Translations under genes and position numbers: made by a program
Notes under the pieces: generated by a model
The model's input: only the letters and a program-made list of their open reading frames with translations
Told to the model about the DNA's origin: nothing
Databases searched by the model: none
In this document: one piece after another, positions 44,389-51,545 of the stretch
Position numbering within the stretch: position 1 is the stretch's first letter
Layout of the letters: every line of letters begins with the position of its first letter
From: Paenibacillus sp. BSR1-1
GTDB lineage: Bacteria > Bacillota > Bacilli > Bacillales > Cytobacillaceae
Reading direction: 5' to 3'
DNA length: 64,000 nt
Assembly: GCF_030403775.1 (NCBI RefSeq)
Contig: NZ_JAQMWQ010000002.1
Coordinates: forward strand, 425,747-489,746

Positions 44389-45153
44389 TTGACTAAATTA
44401 AGAGTAGCTTTATTGCACTTGCTACCAATCGCAGGTGATATAAAAAAAAATCAAAGTCTTATTGAAAAAGCAGTTAAAAAAGCAGCAAATAAAAATGTAG
44501 ACTGGATTATAACTCCAGAATTAGCGGTTAGTGGCTTGCAATTTTCTCAAGAGATTGGAACAGATTGGATAAAACAGCAACCAGATGAATGGATGACGAA
44601 CTTTTTAACATTGGTTCAGTCTTTAAATACTTATGTATTTCTTGGTTGTCCTGAAAAGTCAGATAGTGGTGAGCTTTATAATTCAGTATTTGTCATAAAC
44701 CGGGATGGTCAATTAATAGGAAAACAAAGGAAGATCACAAGTATTATAGATGATTGGTCTACTTCTGGTGCTATCACTGAGCCAATAGATATGGGAAATG
44801 TTAAAATCGGTGTTTTAATATGTGCAGATGCCTACAATAAAAATATTGCAGACACATTTTTATCTAAGGGAGCAGAGATCCTAATTGCCCCGTCGGCTTG
44901 GGGTCCAGGGCTATACGGACCCAATGGTGAGTGGGAACAAAGATCGATAGATACTGGATTATGTTTATTTGTTTGTAATCGTACTGGTGAAGATGAGTCT
45001 GTTACCTTTTGGGAAGCTGAAAGTCTTATTATTAAGAATGGCAAACGCCTCCTTTCGCATAAATCAAAACAATCTGCAATTCTAACTTTTGATTGGGATT
45101 TAGTAAAAATGGACTTAGTTTCACCCGACTTTGAGGTTGAATATATATTTTAG
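44389..45153 (+). CDS. carbon-nitrogen hydrolase (nitrilase superfamily)
   Basis: A 254-residue amidase-type enzyme with the Glu-Lys-Cys triad: Glu near 43 in ITPELAVSG, Lys near 114 in GKQRKITS, Cys near 145 in VLICADAY. It starts at TTG after AGGGGGG. Substrate unknown. Repeat A follows 37 bases after the stop. Confidence 0.88.
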   Translation: MTKLRVALLHLLPIAGDIKKNQSLIEKAVKKAANKNVDWIITPELAVSGLQFSQEIGTDWIKQQPDEWMTNFLTLVQSLNTYVFLGCPEKSDSGELYNSVFVINRDGQLIGKQRKITSIIDDWSTSGAITEPIDMGNVKIGVLICADAYNKNIADTFLSKGAEILIAPSAWGPGLYGPNGEWEQRSIDTGLCLFVCNRTGEDESVTFWEAESLIIKNGKRLLSHKSKQSAILTFDWDLVKMDLVSPDFEVEYIF

Positions 45154-45189
45154 TTATTTTTAGTTTGTTTTTAAAAGGTTTTAAAAGCT

Positions 45190-45289
45190 AAATGAAAAAT
45201 TAGTGTTGTTGAGCTAACGGGTGCAAGAGTTAAAGATTGGGATGGCTGCGGCGATCCTTTTTTCCTATTACAGGTTAGTTACTTAAGAT
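45190..45289 (+). repeat. array repeat A, copy 10
   Basis: GAGCTAACGGGTGCAAGAGT, hairpin GGGATGGC-TGCG-GCGATCC, T-run, CAGGTTAGTTAC. Almost identical to copy 2, and the duplication continues through the next gene. Confidence 0.9.
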
Positions 45290-45369
45290 TATTTAACGTA
45301 ATATTCCAAATAATTTGGAATTAGGGTAAAATGGAGAAATTAGCCATATTCGATCAGAGGTGGTTTCTA

Positions 45370-45717
45370 ATGGAACAGATGTTAAATGTAATTACTTTTA
45401 TCCTGGGACTTGGATCAAATGCCTTAATAATATTTGCATTATTAAGCCTCAAAGGTAAGATAATTGGAATTAAAAAACGGTTATCCATATTAAGTCTTTT
45501 TACAATTATTATTTTCGCTTTAATTCCAGCAATTGGTTATCGAGTTGATAATGACTTTGGGTATTTTTACTTTGGTTTTCCTGCTGAAGGTTTAGTTTAT
45601 CGGGGGGGATGGTTGTTTACTTTTACCTCATTTGGCTTAGTATTTAACTTTTTTTTCTTTTATTGGATTTTTAAACTATTATTAAAAATATGGACACGTA
45701 TGATCCCTGTCAAATAG
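45370..45717 (+). CDS. three-helix membrane protein (intact copy), unknown function
   Basis: A 115-residue protein with hydrophobic helices near 7-27, 38-58 and 85-107 and a basic tail. GAGGTGG lies seven bases before this ATG, preferred over ATG at 45331. It is the intact twin of the broken gene at 28770; the preceding repeat A copy is duplicated with it. Confidence 0.65.
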   Translation: MEQMLNVITFILGLGSNALIIFALLSLKGKIIGIKKRLSILSLFTIIIFALIPAIGYRVDNDFGYFYFGFPAEGLVYRGGWLFTFTSFGLVFNFFFFYWIFKLLLKIWTRMIPVK

Positions 45718-45756
45718 GGATGTTAACGATAGTTGATTTTCTATTCCTAATAAAAA

Positions 45757-45832
45757 GTTCTTGATTGAACAAGATGTTGCGGCAGCTCTTTTCTTAATGT
45801 GACGAAGCCGGTTTGTTAAAGAAGGAATATAA
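45757..45832 (+). repeat. array repeat A, copy 11 (diverged)
   Basis: GTTGCGGCAGCTCTTTTC, then GACGAAGCCGGTTTGTTAAA. Confidence 0.6.
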
Positions 45833-45954
45833 ATAAAATTGGTAGAATAGTAAATTGGATATAAATCTTAAGGTCTAAATATTAATAAGAAGAGAATATC
45901 TATGGGTAAAAAGTTTAAACTTTAAACTTAAATAAGCGCAGGGGGTTAAAATAT

Positions 45955-46446
45955 ATGAAACAATTGGGGACGTTATACTTTTTCTGTGGAAAAATGGGAG
46001 CTGGAAAATCAACTAAATCAAATCAATTGGCGATAGATAAACATGCGGTACTGTTGTCTGAGGATGAATGGCTTTCATCTCTTTATCCCAATCAGATTGC
46101 ATCATTTGAAGACTATCTAAAATTCTCAGCGCAGCTCAAGCCTTTGGTAAAAAAGCATGTCCAAAACATATTAAGTGTCGGTACAGATGTAGTGATGGAT
46201 TTTCCAGCTAACACTCAAAAACTACGAAAGTGGTTTTTGGATATGGCCACAGAGGTCAGTGCAAGCCATCAACTAATTTTCCTTAATTTAAATAACGAGC
46301 AATGCTTACGTCAAATTGCACAAAGGCGTAACGAACAACCCGAAAGAGCAGCTTTTGACACGGAAGCGGTGTTTATTCATGTTACCAAATTTTTTGAAGC
46401 TCCAGAGGCATCCGAGGGTTTAAATATTTTAGAGTACTTTAATTAG
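45955..46446 (+). CDS. AAA family ATPase / zeta-toxin-like P-loop kinase
   Basis: A 163-residue P-loop protein. Walker A GKMGAGKSTKSNQLA at residues 12-26, then LLSEDEWLSSLYP, DVVMDFPANT and FLNLNNEQCLRQIAQRRNEQ. This compact layout matches ATP-dependent kinases often annotated as AAA family ATPases in Bacillus. Substrate unknown. Confidence 0.82.
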   Translation: MKQLGTLYFFCGKMGAGKSTKSNQLAIDKHAVLLSEDEWLSSLYPNQIASFEDYLKFSAQLKPLVKKHVQNILSVGTDVVMDFPANTQKLRKWFLDMATEVSASHQLIFLNLNNEQCLRQIAQRRNEQPERAAFDTEAVFIHVTKFFEAPEASEGLNILEYFN

Positions 46447-46500
46447 CTAAAAATACGAAGAAAAATTCAACCTAAATAATAAATTAATTGGGAGATAATC

Positions 46501-46716
46501 TTGAAAAAAACTAAAATAATAGTAACAATTTTTTGTTTATTTATATTAATTATTGGTATAACCAGTATTTACTTCTTTGCTGAAGGTATTGAAAGACCGA
46601 AATTAGTTTTAATGTTAGGGGCAATCCTTATTTTCATCCAACAAGTGATCTTACTATTTATTAAAAAAGGATACAAAAATGTTAATAAAGCTAACGGGGA
46701 TAAGAGTTCAAGATGA
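46501..46716 (+). CDS. two-helix membrane protein, unknown function
   Basis: A 71-residue protein starting at TTG with a weak GGGAGAT upstream. Helices near 5-26 and 35-56. Its last ~12 codons lie inside repeat A copy 12, so the repeat supplies its C-terminus. Confidence 0.55.
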   Translation: MKKTKIIVTIFCLFILIIGITSIYFFAEGIERPKLVLMLGAILIFIQQVILLFIKKGYKNVNKANGDKSSR

Positions 46717-46772
46717 GATCGCTTCGGCGATCTTTTCCTTGTTCAGCTAACGAAGCAGGTTAGCTGAAGAAA
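46688..46772 (+). repeat. array repeat A, copy 12
   Basis: AAGCTAACGGGGATAAGAGT, perfect hairpin AGATCGC-TTCG-GCGATCT with T's, then CAGCTAAC-GAAGCAG-GTTAGCTG, an eight-base perfect second stem. Best structured copy of the window. Confidence 0.93.
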
Positions 46773-46778
46773 GAATAG

Positions 46779-47020
46779 TCTAGGGAAGTAAAGAATACCA
46801 CCAATATTAAAACCTAGGATATTATTTTTGAAAAAATGAATGATGGGGAACTGACAGGCTCATTTCCTGACAGTGTCCCATTCATTCAACACCTCTGTGA
46901 ACCCTGTAACGTGAGGATCTTTAAAAAACTTAATTTTGGTTGGTTTTAGAATAATTTCGTAAGACTCTTCCATTGTGGAATAGCGATCTGATAGTACACT
47001 TTCATCATCTACAACAGATC
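46779..47020 (+). repeat. array repeat C, copy 2
   Basis: Pairs with 32961-33220. The stem is GAATGATGGG against CCCATTCATTC, with changes on both sides relative to copy 1. As there, it directly follows a repeat A copy, so a composite A+C block of about 340 bp exists twice. Confidence 0.75.
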
Positions 47021-47043
47021 TTTATTGCGAAGTTACCTTTGCG

Positions 47044-47631
47044 CTAATTTTTGGTCTTATTTTTTTTATTTCGACTGTAATCGTTTGATTTTACAACTTT
47101 TTGACGTGACTGTTGTTTTTCTGATTTAGCCATTTTTGATTGGCTAGTTGACTGGCTTTCAGCTTTGTTACTTGATTGGTTATAAGAATTTACTTCTTCA
47201 GCCTTTTCAATTTTTACTCCATGACTAATATTTTTAATGTGGAACAAAGAAAGGCGAACGATTTCCTCTTTATTGATCAAAGAAACAAAATCTTTAGTTA
47301 CATCACTGAGTACCCCCTCTAACTTCTCAGGACCGCCACGATTAATTTTTACCCATTGAAATTTCAATGCTTCAAGCAGTTCTTGGAAATTGGCGGCTTT
47401 TTTAAATTCGAAATCTTTAGGAACTTCAATGTTGAATTCCATCTGCCCCTTCATATTTTCTGTTAAACTTTTAATATGATGAGTGTTGTAATAAACGACT
47501 CCATCATCTTCCGTGAGAAGGGCGATATGATCGTCACCTGCATACATTAACTTCCCAATTCTGGATTCTGGTCCGCCTCGATCAACCCTGATTACACTAC
47601 CTATAAAATTTTTAATGATGTCCTTATCCAT
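47044..47631 (-). CDS. CotB-like spore coat protein
   Basis: A 195-residue protein. Two modules of the CotB type: RVDRGGPESRIGKLMYAGDD with DDGVVYYNTHHIKSLT, and KINRGGPEKLEGVLSDVTKD with LSLFHIKNIS. A Ser/Lys/Gln-rich tail follows, shorter than the serine-rich tail of B. subtilis CotB, which has three such modules. Probably an outer-coat component. AAGGAGGAG precedes ATG. Confidence 0.82.
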   Translation of the reverse strand: MDKDIIKNFIGSVIRVDRGGPESRIGKLMYAGDDHIALLTEDDGVVYYNTHHIKSLTENMKGQMEFNIEVPKDFEFKKAANFQELLEALKFQWVKINRGGPEKLEGVLSDVTKDFVSLINKEEIVRLSLFHIKNISHGVKIEKAEEVNSYNQSSNKAESQSTSQSKMAKSEKQQSRQKVVKSNDYSRNKKNKTKN

Positions 47632-47780
47632 AAAAAATTCTCCTCCTTAAAATAATTAGATATATTTACACTGCATGAATATGTATCACTGGATGAAGTT
47701 GTCCTAAGGAAATAGCCTGTTTATTCATAACTTAAGTGAAAAATAGGCAATTTAAATGATATGATATTGGTGGATTTGTG

Positions 47781-48020
47781 ATGCTGGGTGGCTTGTTGGT
47801 TACTTTATCAATGGTCTTTGTGGGTGCGATTTATGCTACAAGTATTACACAATGGTCTGGAAAGTCGAAATTGTGGTTTGCGATTTTTGGGGCAAAGCAA
47901 TATGGCGAAGAAGCTGTAGATACTTTATTTCTGGGTATTCCATTTATTTTAGGAGTTTTGATTACGTTAATAGGGTTATTAATCTTAGGGTATGAGTATT
48001 ATAAATCCTTTAAAAAATAG
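47781..48020 (+). CDS. two-helix membrane protein, unknown function
   Basis: A 79-residue protein with helices near 3-22 and 50-72. GTG at 47778 is an alternative start. GGTGG lies upstream. The next repeat A begins one base after the stop. Confidence 0.55.
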   Translation: MLGGLLVTLSMVFVGAIYATSITQWSGKSKLWFAIFGAKQYGEEAVDTLFLGIPFILGVLITLIGLLILGYEYYKSFKK

Positions 48021-48104
48021 GATGGTGCTAGAGTTGAACAATGGGTTGCTGCGGCAACTCTTTTTTCTTGTTCCACTATCGAAGCAGGTTAGTGGAACAA
48101 GAAA
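48021..48104 (+). repeat. array repeat A, copy 13
   Basis: GATGGTGCTAGAGTTGAACA, hairpin GGGTTGC-TGCG-GCAACTC, T-run, then TTGTTCCACTATC-GAAGCAG-GTTAGTGGAACAA. CCAC/GTGG replaces CAGC/GCTG of copy 12, a compensating change. Confidence 0.9.
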
Positions 48105-48164
48105 AGATGAAAATCCTTCTCTCTTTAATATCGTATTTGAGGGAATATGGTGCAGTTTGAGTAA

Positions 48165-48360
48165 TGCCTCTGACGGGATTCGAACCCGCACTCCTTTCGT
48201 AAGCATAGGCTAAGGGCAACACGCTTCCCTACGGAATTTCACCAACAGGAATTTCACCTGCTTCAGCTAATTTGCTTTTCGGTGCTTCTGAAACCTTTGC
48301 CTTGCGACCCGGTGGCTACAATTGTTTTCCGGCGCTCTTCCCTTCTAGAGCTACAGAGGC
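48165..48360 (-). ncRNA. tRNA-like (tmRNA-like topology) RNA with ~120-base insert
   Basis: The ends form a perfect seven-pair acceptor stem GCCTCTG/CAGAGGC plus a discriminator A. After TA comes a D-arm (GCTC, ten-base loop with GGG, GAGC), and before the 3' end a canonical T-arm GCGGG-TTCGAAT-CCCGT. In place of an anticodon arm there are about 120 extra bases with several small stems (CCGG/CCGG, CAGG/CCTG, CGTA/TACG). A promoter sits just upstream on the same strand. CCA is not encoded. A reading frame AKVSEAPKSKLAEAGEIPVG then EIP-stop crosses the insert; whether it matters is unknown. It is neither a normal tRNA nor the standard ssrA as I know it. Confidence 0.6.
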
Positions 48361-48369
48361 GTTTAAGGA

Positions 48370-48399
48370 ATTATATGCCGAAATATTGCAAAGAATCAA
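48370..48399 (-). promoter_or_regulatory. promoter of the tRNA-like RNA
   Basis: On the minus strand TTGATT, an 18-base spacer, TATAAT, then nine bases to the first G of the acceptor stem. Confidence 0.7.
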
Positions 48400-48424
48400 C
48401 GATTATTTAAGTTCAATTAAATAG

Positions 48425-48497
48425 TGCTTTGTTAAAAATCCAGCATCTCTTTTGCTGCTTATTTCTTATTGAACGAACGAAGCAGGTTAGAGGAATT
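48425..48497 (+). repeat. array repeat A, copy 14
   Basis: Short hairpin CAGCA/TGCTG and T-rich tail, then GAACGAACGAAGCAGGTTAG; left arm lost. Confidence 0.65.
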
Positions 48498-48609
48498 AGG
48501 ATCGTCTTGAAAAACCTCATTTTAAATAAATCCGATTTAGAAGGAATTTTATGGTAAATTTAGGTATCAATTATTTTCTTAGAGACCTTTAACGGGGAGG
48601 AGGAAACAA

Positions 48610-48885
48610 GTGATATATTTCATTGGTAGCGTAGCTATAGGGTTTATTTATCTATTCTTAATTTATAAATTAGTTGAACTTTCAATGGGCCAATTTGAAA
48701 GAAAGGGTATTAAAGACCATTGTTTAAAGGTTCTTCCATCTTTAATTGTTATATTTGGCACTAGTTTATTTTTGGGTTTCTTCCTGCCTGAACCGTTGAA
48801 TAAATTTACTAGAGGAATTCGCCTTTTCACATATTTCAGTGGTACAGGTGCTATATTTTTTTTAATTCTTTTCCTCATAGTTTGA
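48610..48885 (+). CDS. three-helix membrane protein, unknown function
   Basis: A 91-residue protein beginning at GTG after GGGGAGGAGG. Helices near 2-21, 38-56 and 70-91. No family recognised. Confidence 0.6.
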   Translation: MIYFIGSVAIGFIYLFLIYKLVELSMGQFERKGIKDHCLKVLPSLIVIFGTSLFLGFFLPEPLNKFTRGIRLFTYFSGTGAIFFLILFLIV

Positions 48886-49124
48886 CCTTTTAACCCAAGA
48901 CTGTATAAGAAATTAACTAAATAAAATTAAGATTGGCGATTACAGGTACCACTCTTTATGTTGCTAATGAATTTGATGACAATGTAGAAATTTAGGATAT
49001 TTCCACACCTACGGCTTTTGCGTCCCGTTGAAAATCGTATTTATATTTTGAAATAGATGCATGTCCGTATCAGAGCTTTTCATTTATTCATATCCTAGTA
49101 ATACTAGGGAGGAGATGAATAGCT

Positions 49125-49517
49125 GTGAATAATGATCAATCAATTTGTCAAGAGTTTGCTAGAATTATCGGTGGGCAAGAGGGTTTTGCGGGTGGAAAAT
49201 GCGTAGCAACCATAAATCGAAATGAAATAAAAGCAATAATTTTAGGAGAACGTTTCAGAGTAACCTCTTCTTTCTCATTTGAATCAAGAAATGATCAGAC
49301 TGGACGAGCATTATGCTTAGGTAGGGTTGCACTCTTGCAAATAGAAGTCGAGAATTTTGTTGCTTCCATTCTTAAACAAGGAATAATAGTTTCATCCGTA
49401 CACAATGAGTGGTTTTTTGATCATCCTAATTTGATTTACGTGAATATCGAATCTGTTGAAGATCCATTAGTTTTTGCAAGGAAAGTTAGAAGAGCGTTAA
49501 AGAGCCAGCAGTCGTAA
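49125..49517 (+). CDS. DUF1259 domain protein
   Basis: A 130-residue protein: the ARIIGGQEGF start, LQIEVENFVASILKQGIIVS, then HNEWFFDHPNLIYVNIESVE and a C-terminal KVRRAL fit DUF1259 (LppY/LpqO-like), here as a single short domain. GTG start after GGGAGGAG. Function unknown. Repeat A follows 18 bases after the stop. Confidence 0.8.
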   Translation: MNNDQSICQEFARIIGGQEGFAGGKCVATINRNEIKAIILGERFRVTSSFSFESRNDQTGRALCLGRVALLQIEVENFVASILKQGIIVSSVHNEWFFDHPNLIYVNIESVEDPLVFARKVRRALKSQQS

Positions 49518-49534
49518 GACTTGAAGGTAAATTC

Positions 49535-49617
49535 AAAAGGGGCTTAAGTTAAAGATGATGATCGTTGCGGCGGTCATTTTTCTTTTTGAGCTAATGAAGC
49601 AGGTTAGCTTAAGAAAA
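49535..49617 (+). repeat. array repeat A, copy 15
   Basis: Left arm diverged; hairpin ATGATCGT-TGCG-GCGGTCAT, T-run, then GAGCTAATGAAGCAGGTTAG. Confidence 0.88.
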
Positions 49618-49686
49618 TGTAGTTAATATTGACTTCGGTGAATTATTATTATGATGTTAGAAAGTGCTTATAAAGGAGAATATAAA

Positions 49687-49785
49687 ATGCCTGTTATTAA
49701 GCATCAACAATTTATTAATGATTCTGTTGAATTATGTTTTGACCTTTCGAGGAATGTAGATATTCTTACTCTAACCACAAATTAA
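49687..49785 (+). pseudogene. N-terminal remnant of an SRPBCC-family gene
   Basis: GGAG then ATG gives MPVIKHQQFINDSVELCFDL then SRNVDILTLTTN and a stop: the first 32 residues of a START/polyketide-cyclase-like protein (normally ~150). The rest is gone. Confidence 0.5.
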
Positions 49786-49788
49786 AAA

Positions 49789-49811
49789 AGGCTATCCTAT
49801 TGGGGTAGCCT
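49789..49811 (-). terminator. terminator of the minus-strand gene
   Basis: AGGCTACCCC/GGATAGCCT (minus strand) followed by TTTTTT, 40 bases after the stop of the gene at 49850-50134. Confidence 0.8.
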
Positions 49812-49849
49812 AGTAATATTAAGTTGTTGAAAAAGGATGCCATTAAAAA

Positions 49850-50134
49850 TTATTTATCGTTTCTTCCACGCCTAAATGATAATAAGGCTGTTTTTAATGA
49901 CGCGTAAGAACCTATAGCAGCATATCCATAGAACCACCCCATAAAAATACCTGCTACTAGATGATGTCTGTGACTTATAAAAATTGAAATACATAATCCC
50001 AAAATAAGAGCAATAGACGGTACAAACTTTTTTGGGACCTTCAGAATCACTTTTAGTATTTCAGTAAAAATCATTATTAATGGGACTGCAATTACAGCAT
50101 CCCAAAAATTAGTATGTATCGTGGGGAAATCCAT
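49850..50134 (-). CDS. small membrane protein, holin-like layout
   Basis: A 94-residue protein with three hydrophobic segments (AVIAVPLIMIFTEILKVILK, SIALILGLCISIFI, LVAGIFMGWFYGYAAIGSYA) and a basic tail. The layout recalls small phage/bacillus holin-like proteins, without a firm family match. ATG follows AAGGTG; a GTG nine bases upstream is in-frame. Confidence 0.55.
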   Translation of the reverse strand: MDFPTIHTNFWDAVIAVPLIMIFTEILKVILKVPKKFVPSIALILGLCISIFISHRHHLVAGIFMGWFYGYAAIGSYASLKTALLSFRRGRNDK

Positions 50135-50227
50135 TTGGAACACACCTTTTTACATACATTATGTCCTTAATTATAGAAAAATAATAGTGAACACATTGAT
50201 GGAGTGGACAGAATGAAGTACTGTTGA

Positions 50228-50290
50228 TCCTTCTACAGCTAACGGGTACATCATGTGGGACTGTTGCTACAACCCCGACTTATTTGTTCT
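50228..50290 (+). repeat. array repeat A, copy 16 (diverged)
   Basis: CAGCTAACGGGTACATCATG, then decayed sequence. Confidence 0.45.
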
Positions 50291-50348
50291 TCGTTTAAAT
50301 TGAACGTTATTAAGCAAAAAAAATGCATGTTTTGGTAACAAGATTGCG

Positions 50349-50430
50349 AAGTTATGTACTTAAACTTTAGGGTGCAATAGTTTAAGATCAGCCGCCTTTT
50401 GGCGGCTTTCTTCTTGCGCTAACAGGAAAA
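50349..50430 (+). repeat. array repeat A, copy 17
   Basis: TGTACTTAAACTTTAGGGTG, perfect hairpin AGCCGCC-TTTT-GGCGGCT, then GCGCTAACAGG. Together with copy 16 it fills most of the 50135-50495 gap, which has no gene. Confidence 0.82.
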
Positions 50431-50495
50431 ATTGTAAAAATATGTAATTTGCGTTATGTAAATGGAGATAATAATTAAATATTAATTTTTCATTT

Positions 50496-51023
50496 ATGAG
50501 AGGAAGAGACATAAGGTTGCATTTTACAATTGGGGTCACTCTTATACTTATATCTTTAAGGTGGGCAAATTGGAAGGAATGGCAACGCTATTATCCTACC
50601 ATGATTTATATTGTGGCAATGAGTCTCCTATATAAATTATTTGCTTTAGACAAGTTTCATTTATGGAAATTCAGTTCTCATGACTTTTTCTTCAATAGCC
50701 ATATTGCAATTCATTTGTGCCACACATTTCTTATAAATCCTTTGTATACAATTATTTATCTGTCAAATTTTCCAGAGGAAAGTTTCCTTAAGAAATGCAT
50801 TTATATAATAAAATGGGTATTGGCATTAATAATAGTGGAATTATTGCTGCTAAGTTTTGACCATATCAACTATTTTCATGGATGGAAATTAAAATGGACA
50901 ATATTTTTTGACTTTTCAATGTTTTCCATGCTTAGAATTCATTTTAAAAATCCGTTATGGGGAATTTTTCTATCAATAATATTTACCTTATTTTACTTAT
51001 ATGTTTTTGGATATTTAACATAA
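50496..51023 (+). CDS. CBO0543 family membrane protein
   Basis: A 175-residue five-helix membrane protein related to the one at 32212 (NWKEWQRYYPTMIYIV, DHINYFHGWKLKWTIFFDFS, RIHFKNPLWGIFLSI). GAGAGGAAG lies close upstream, but the ATG overlaps it, so a downstream start is possible. Function unknown. Confidence 0.7.
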   Translation: MRGRDIRLHFTIGVTLILISLRWANWKEWQRYYPTMIYIVAMSLLYKLFALDKFHLWKFSSHDFFFNSHIAIHLCHTFLINPLYTIIYLSNFPEESFLKKCIYIIKWVLALIIVELLLLSFDHINYFHGWKLKWTIFFDFSMFSMLRIHFKNPLWGIFLSIIFTLFYLYVFGYLT

Positions 51024-51074
51024 ATGATGTTACTAACCGTGTGAAGGTTCATTAAAGTAGTTTTGCTTTACGTT

Positions 51075-51165
51075 ATTACTGTAATGGTTGCTAGCGTTAA
51101 AGATGGGGATGCTGCGGCGTTCCCCTTTTCTTGTTGTACTAACGGGGCAGGTAGTTGTACAAGTT
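51075..51165 (+). repeat. array repeat A, copy 18
   Basis: GGGGATGC-TGCG-GCGTTCCCC with T-run, then TTGTACTAACGGGGCAG and GTAGTTGTACAA. TTGTAC/GTACAA is another compensated stem variant. Confidence 0.88.
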
Positions 51166-51189
51166 ATAAATTTAATAGTTAAAACTTAC

Positions 51190-51222
51190 AAAGCATTTCT
51201 TTGATGGAGAAATGCTTTTTTG
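51190..51222 (+). terminator. terminator
   Basis: Stem AAGCATTTCT/AGAAATGCTT with a T-run. Confidence 0.8.
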
Positions 51223-51326
51223 CTTTGAAAAACAACAATACAACAAAAATATTATTATAATTAATAATAATTTATTGTAAAACGATAAATTATGTATTAA
51301 AATCAAAATCAATAGCAAAAAGGAAA

Positions 51327-51497
51327 ATGAGCGTAACAGAACTTTCTGAGAAGGTTGGAATAACAATGGCGAACCTTTCTATATTAAAAAATGGCAGGGC
51401 AAAAGCGATTCGATTATCCACTTTAGAGGCAATTTGTAAGGCTTTAGAATGTCAGCCAGGAGATATTTTAGAATACAAAAGTGATGAAGACAGTTAA
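51327..51497 (+). CDS. YozG-like XRE-family HTH regulator, N-terminus short
   Basis: A 56-residue protein: MSVTELSEKVGITMANLSIL is the HTH, then KNGRAKAIRLSTLEAICKAL and ECQPGDILEY. Relatives normally start ~10 residues earlier; here the preceding in-frame codons read KSIAKRK, like the usual AKRK, but no start codon is available there. AAGG lies four bases upstream of this ATG. It precedes a membrane protein by 48 bases, the arrangement in which such regulators control a membrane partner. Confidence 0.75.
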   Translation: MSVTELSEKVGITMANLSILKNGRAKAIRLSTLEAICKALECQPGDILEYKSDEDS

Positions 51498-51545
51498 ATA
51501 TTGTAGAGGAAACTTTAGATAACGATGATTAAAGGAGGTATAACG

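Noticed and set aside
48165..48360. Ordinary tRNA with a group I intron
   Set aside because: The insert is only ~120 bases, lacks group I core elements I could recognise, and the flanking bases do not form an anticodon stem.
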